Shown: piece after piece, positions 58,701-64,000 of the stretch
Numbering within the stretch: the stretch's first letter is position 1
Layout: each line of letters starts with the position of its first letter
Assembly: GCA_016801845.1 (NCBI GenBank)
Contig: CM028920.1
Coordinates: 5,659,001-5,723,000, forward strand
DNA from: Polydactylus sextarius
Taxonomy: Eukaryota; Chordata; Actinopteri; Polynemidae
Length of the DNA: 64,000 nucleotides
Reading direction: 5' to 3'
Position numbers and translations under genes: made by a program
The notes under the pieces: generated by a model
Databases searched by the model: none
The model's input: only the letters and a program-made list of their open reading frames with translations
What the model was told of the DNA's origin: nothing

Positions 58701-61700
58701 CCAGCATTACTCCAATATGCACTGGCTCTACAGGAAACATCTCAATCTGATGCTTGAATCACCGCAATTGGGTCCTTTCGATCCACAGAACATTTGCTAA
58801 ACTCTGGCCCTTAGAGCTCTCAGGCTGAGGTTTTCAGTCATCCTCCACGGATTGCCCTTCAGCATGATGTTAAGGTTTATGTGTGTCTGTGATCATGGAA
58901 ATTGTGTTGTGGAAAACTGAATCCAGGGGACAAATCATTCTTAAAATTGGTTTAAAAGCAACCTTGTGACAGCTGAAGTAAAGGAATGCACCACAATATC
59001 ATCTGAAAGTGGTCACCCAGGGCACCCCTCTAGCACTAAACCCAGAAAGGGAGCTGTCTGTCAACATCTTGGAGCCAGGATTTTGCCCATGGGGCGTAAA
59101 CAAACCACACGGAACTACCATCCTGTGGACCCACCACCCACAGGGTCAGGCATAGTGTGGTGGACTGGGTCCAGGACCTGGGTGGGCCCATCCGAACAAA
59201 ATTTAACTGCCACACCTATTGTTGCGCCATTGTCAAATATCTGTTGGAACCTCATGGGCAAAAAAAAAGGACCAGTTTTCTCAAAACAAATAAAAAGACA
59301 TATCAATAAAAGAAATATGTCATAATGCATAACAGAAAGCAGAAGTATGTGCTTGCTATGACTCCTTGCAGAGACCCATCATGTCTTTCTTGTAAGTGAA
59401 ATATTGACTATAAACCCACTGCTTGCAGGCCAAACAAAAACAAACCCGACAATTTTCATGTAAATCTGCTAACGCCTTGGGGATTGTCTTTTCAGTCATT
59501 AAACAATTACAAGCATGGTTCTTCACATATTTGATAACTGTGTGGCTTCGCATCCCACTGATAACCCAGCCACTCGTAATCAATCAAAATACAAGAAGTA
59601 TTTATTTATAGCTTGGAGGAAAAACACAAATTAAATGTGAACTGTACTTATTTTGCACATTAATGTTTGTTTACTAGTTTTTGGAAGTACTCTTGCATTT
59701 GTGAGGGAAGTTGTAAATAATGAATTGTCTCAAGAGATGTCAGCTGAGTCAGTGCTGGTGTAGCGATACTTTTCCGCAACTAGTAGGAGAGCCCACACTT
59801 CTAGCAACCTTGAAACTGTTACTCATGATCATTTAATAGCATTATAGGAAAGCTACCTGATAGTTATTTGCATCCCAAGCTGCACAGTCCAATTTTAAAT
59901 GTTAGAAATAATACAAACAATTTCTGTAGTATTATCTCTGTTTTTCAACAAAGAACAACATGATGAATACCAACCAGGGAAGATATCTGTAAATGTGGTC
60001 TACAAAATATTTACAATATTGAATTAAATGGAAAAAAAAGTTATGGAGAATGTATCATAAGTCAAAGATAAGACAGAAAGTCAGAAAATATTTGTAGATA
60101 AGATAAATATACAACAATTTTGCACCAAAATTTAGCAAACTTATGTGGTGTTTACTTGCTACTTTATGTTTCACTGAATTACATAGTGATAGGATGAAAA
60201 TTAGTTCTTGTAGAGACTAGCTGTCCTTGATTTTAAATATCTGCATCCATTTACTGCCGGGTGTAAGTATTGTGTAGTTGAATTAATCAACTGACTAAGC
60301 TGATGTTAGCTGGCTAATAAGTGCCTCATTTAGAATGTTTGGTGAACTTAAGTAATGATGTTACGGTTAATCAATGAGTAACTTAAACGAGTATCACCAG
60401 TTGATAAGAATAAGTAGATATTACCTGCTCTTTATGCCTTGTAAAATAAATAAAAATGCACTCTGTTTTCAGATTTAAATAAAATGTATGTGTATTTGTA
60501 GCTAAGCTAGTTGTTGCTATGACTTCCTGTTGACATAGTTGATAACTTGTGGCTGGATAGTATTACTAATGGTTCTTAGCAATGAATTAACACATCACTT
60601 AAGTCTTTACCAGTTAAGACATTCCTTAAGTTTCAATTATTCAACATGATTGATAGCAGTAAATCCTTAGAATGACCGTAACTTGTTACAAAACAGAGAA
60701 TAATATAAAGTAACAGACGAGTCAATTCTGTAGAATAATTATTTGGCAGTGCTATCTAGGATCAGCTTCTCCTACTTGGTTTTTTGTGTACAGATGGTAC
60801 GGATCTCACTAAAGACTAATTTCATTTGGGAACACGGGATAAATCAGCAGAGGCTACAAGACATTATTATCTGCTGCTGCATTGTAATTTTGATCATAAT
60901 ACAGACACATTTTTATTCGAATGTCCCCTTGAAAAACTTAAACCATTCTGTTCACATTTACTCTCTCAGCCTTTTTCATTTTTATCGTTCCACATATATC
61001 TATCTCTCCAGTGTCCCTATCTCTCCCTCACCATGCTCCCTCCCCTTCACTTGACAATCTACAGCTGATCTGCTGACCTAGTTGTAGTGGGGAGATAATC
61101 TAGCTAATGGAAGAGAACCCAGATGGATAAGGACGCCCAGGACAAGCTCCCAGGACTGTGATATCTACTGCTGGACTCTTGACAGTACATAGTTTAATGA
61201 TCATCAATGTTCATGGATGCTGTCTCCTTGTCTGTGTCCTCTCACTCTCTCTCCTCTGGATTCCAACATCACAATATCACCCCACCCCATCTCTCTTTTC
61301 TCTGAGTCTGCTTTTAAATTAAAGAACTAATTCATCATTTTACTTTATTTTTTACTCTATCTCACTCTTTATGTCCAGGTTTAACAACTATGATACAACA
61401 TGTTAATTTGTCAGCATTAGTCGCGCTTAGCTCACCATGTACTGACTCAGGCAGTCGGTAGCAATGAAGTTCAAGTGTAAAGTCAACACTAACTTTTGTC
61501 ACTAATTGCTAGGTTGTAATTTAGTTGCTCTGCACCATCTGTACCCATGCAAAAAACTTTACTGAAGCCTCATTTGGACAGCTGTAATTACCTGCTGTTT
61601 TTGGTAACTCCTGTAATTTAAATCCCATTCGGAGTGACGTCCTTGTACTTTGGAAGAGCTGCTTTTTCCCTCCAAAACACTTCTGTCAGCTCAGTGTTGC

Positions 61701-62832
61701 AAGCTGAGTTCTGCACGAAAATACAACTTCAGAGGAAGTTGAAACTGTTTATGAACATACTTGTTTAAGAGCCAATGTCATGATTAACAAAATCCTGTAA
61801 AACCTCATCACTGGACTGTTGTAATGTGATGTCAGCATTACCTTTTAGCACTGTCGTCTTCTCTTATATTTTTGTTACACTATATTTATCTTTCCTATAT
61901 TTGTTTACAATTTGTTTCCCTTAAAAGTACACTGAATTAACTCTTAGTGGTTTCAGTTTCTCAGCATACTTGTTGGTGTGCATAGGTATGAGCTGTCATT
62001 GGGTTAATTACTTGAAAAAACTTTAAAACTTGAAACGTGGTGACTATTAGGATTTAACTGGTTATTTTTTTCTTCAGATATGTTCAGATCATGTTTTCAC
62101 CTTGCATTAATTATGCAAGTACAACTGCTGGAATGCTTCACAATCTGCAAAGCTTTACCCTTAACAGCCAACAGGAACTCTACTTCAGCTGATGGCTGAA
62201 ATCTCATCATTGATCCATATTTTACAAACATACTTGGTAGTGACTTTTCTTCAAGCTTCCTGTCTGTCTCCATAAAGTACAGCAGTTATGTTGTACAACT
62301 CTGGCCATTCATGTCTCTTCAATGACCTTGTCAGTAATCTTGACACATGGAAAATTTGTTCCACATTTAATTTAAACACACCTGAAGCAGAATTGCAGTT
62401 CTCATAGTGGAGGATTTTGACTTTTAATTTTGACTTTGACAATGTACGTGTTTACTTCATCTTTCCATCTTCCCGTCTCAACAGCCCTAAGTCAACCATT
62501 ATTTTTCCCTTAATTAAATCATGATAATAAGGAGAATATACTGACTTATTAGTGGCAGGGATTTATAAACATACAGTGGACTGTTCAGTTAAAAAGGAAA
62601 CAGTAAGGCAGTGGTCATACAAAATCACATCAACTAACGTTCCCTCCATCGTACCATAAAAGATTTGTAAGTCAAGTTCTGCAACTCCAGTGAACACAGC
62701 ACAAAATCAGAATTATACCCTTATTTAATCTATGTAATGGGTACAGCTTACAGCTCATTGTATACTCATTAGGATGTAATGGACTTTGGGTGTACATATG
62801 CAAATAAATAAACTTTATGACCCAGCTATTGG

Positions 62833-62854
62833 TAGTAGTAGTAGTAGTAGTATA
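62833..62854. repeat. (GTA)n microsatellite
   Basis: Seven perfect GTA units, starting within a TAGTAG context. Confidence 0.95.
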
Positions 62855-63865
62855 TCTATCTTTCTAGATTTTTCCCCAAAGAAGATATACTGTACATTTT
62901 AATTACAGATTAACTCACTGTTGTAACTAACAGGGCAGATGCAATCTGTTTGTCTCCATTCTACAGCACATTCAAACTATTTGTGTGTGTATATATAAGT
63001 AAAGCTGATGCAACATTTAGCAGCTTCTACCTGTCTTAGTATAACTACCACCACCCTCCCTTCCCCATTTTCTTTCACTTTGTCTTTTTTCTCCCTTTCC
63101 CACCTTTACGTGTCTCTCTCTCACCTTATCTGACACTTCGAGATTCCCTCTCTCCCTCCATTAACATCCTTCCACCTTTGCTTTGTCACTCCCATGCTCA
63201 CTTTCCCTCTTCCTTGCTCTCCCCCCTAAACTGGGCTGGAGCTGATCCAAAGAGTCATCAATAAATCATAGAGAAGAAAGGATTAGGTTGTGGGCTTCTC
63301 TCTCTCACCTCTTTAAGTGTTGAATATTTAAAGCCTGGTAAAAGTTGTAAGTTTCAATTTCAAATATCAATATCTGTTGGAACCAGGCTGAAAGGCAGAC
63401 CACACTTCCTCTTGAATAGGAAAGTAAGTAAGACTGGTTTTGTGTCTTTTAACTTTTAGGACTGAAAAAATCCAAATTTGTTGATATTAAATATCAATCA
63501 AACTGGCAACACAGAGGTCTGCTGTAAGTCTGGATATTTAGATGGAGATAAAAATGTTAATAAACAGATCATTACTTGAGCCCACTAATTTGATATGTAG
63601 TTGAGGCCAACACTAAAGAAGCTAACAACTTAAAATGCCTATCATTTTTAAAATATTTTTTTTATATATATTTTTATTTTACATTTTGTATTTCCAGTTG
63701 TGTCTGGAAAAACTGTCTGCCTGTTGATCTTTTTTTTATAAATACCAGTTTATGTGGTACAAAGTTTTTGTGCCCTGCATTGTTTGTGTCAGACATTATT
63801 CATACTCAGTTCTTTTTTGTGATTAATGCATTTGAATGCCATCACATGTTACCACACTAACACAC

Positions 63866-63901
63866 TATCACCATTTATCACCATCTATCACCATCTATCA
63901 T
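63866..63901. repeat. Short tandem repeat, unit about 11 bp
   Basis: Three copies of tatcaccat(c/t)t in tandem. Confidence 0.9.
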
Positions 63902-64000
63902 TTTGAACACTGTGAACATACACCTGTTAAACATTAACATTTTAGAATGTTGAGCTCAATTTATGTTTCTTTTATTTTTTTTTCTCAAGTTGCAAAAAAA

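Larger units (their letters stand above)
52859..64000 (-). other. cacna1g: cacna1g intron upstream of IS4 (open at the window end)
   Basis: No IS1-S3 exon is recognisable in these 11 kb, so this intron is long. It holds TG/CA arrays (53194-53257, 53680-53740, 54011-54090, 55926-55948), a foldback-repeat arm (54920-55045), a CpG cluster with G-runs (55560-55740), a compositionally distinct block (58960-59270), a GTA array (62833-62854), a pyrimidine-rich tract (63046-63235) and a short tandem repeat (63866-63901). 56300-58900 and 59650-62800 are AT-rich with nothing I can name. Confidence 0.8.

Overview
The window is vertebrate genomic DNA, almost certainly from a teleost fish. It is AT-rich, dense in CA/TG microsatellites, and scattered with decayed interspersed repeats and LINE fragments of kinds common in fish genomes. 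It lies entirely within one large protein-coding gene on the minus strand. Ten exons with consensus GT/AG boundaries and mutually consistent reading phases encode the middle of a low-voltage-activated (T-type, Cav3) calcium channel alpha-1 subunit, best matched to Cav3.1 (cacna1g). No other gene could be supported on either strand.

Layout, 5' to 3' in the gene (right to left in the window). 64000-52859 is intron. 52761-52858 encodes the end of IS3 and IS4. A 15.7 kb intron follows. 36945-37104 encodes IS5. 34297-34597 encodes the domain I extracellular loop. 33675-33767 encodes the domain I pore loop with TLEGW. 32658-33558 encodes the end of IS6, the gating-brake region and the His-tract part of the I-II linker. 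31482-31882 encodes the distal linker and IIS1. A 15.2 kb intron follows. 16143-16294 encodes IIS2-S3, 14849-15034 IIS4-S5, 12301-12415 the start of the domain II loop, and 9527-9682 the domain II pore (TQEDW) and IIS6. 9526-1 is intron leading to the II-III linker. The joined exons total 2563 nt and give 854 uninterrupted codons. Exons for the N-terminus, IS1-S3, domains III-IV and the C-terminus lie outside the window.

The introns hold the rest of what can be read. There are six copies of a dispersed repeat built around a TGACCTTTGACC-type motif, and a foldback repeat with GCTAAGCTAA arms. A 1.09 kb element has inverted termini. Degenerate LINE reverse-transcriptase pieces sit near 22.6 kb and 29.6-30.4 kb, a LINE C-terminal piece near 52.2 kb, and several LINE-type 3' tails elsewhere. 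There is also a 136 bp TATC array, many TG/CA arrays, several clean hairpins, a CpG cluster near 55.6 kb, and a few stretches that read like conserved regulatory DNA.

I found no convincing new biological system. The most useful leads are protein-level oddities in the channel (an extra cysteine in the domain I loop, and a Ser-Trp to Pro-Val change in front of IIS6), a set of in-frame alternative acceptors, the intronic hairpin cluster at 27.3-27.45 kb, and the repeats that may carry regulatory sites. Comparisons with mammalian Cav3 proteins are from memory and were not aligned.
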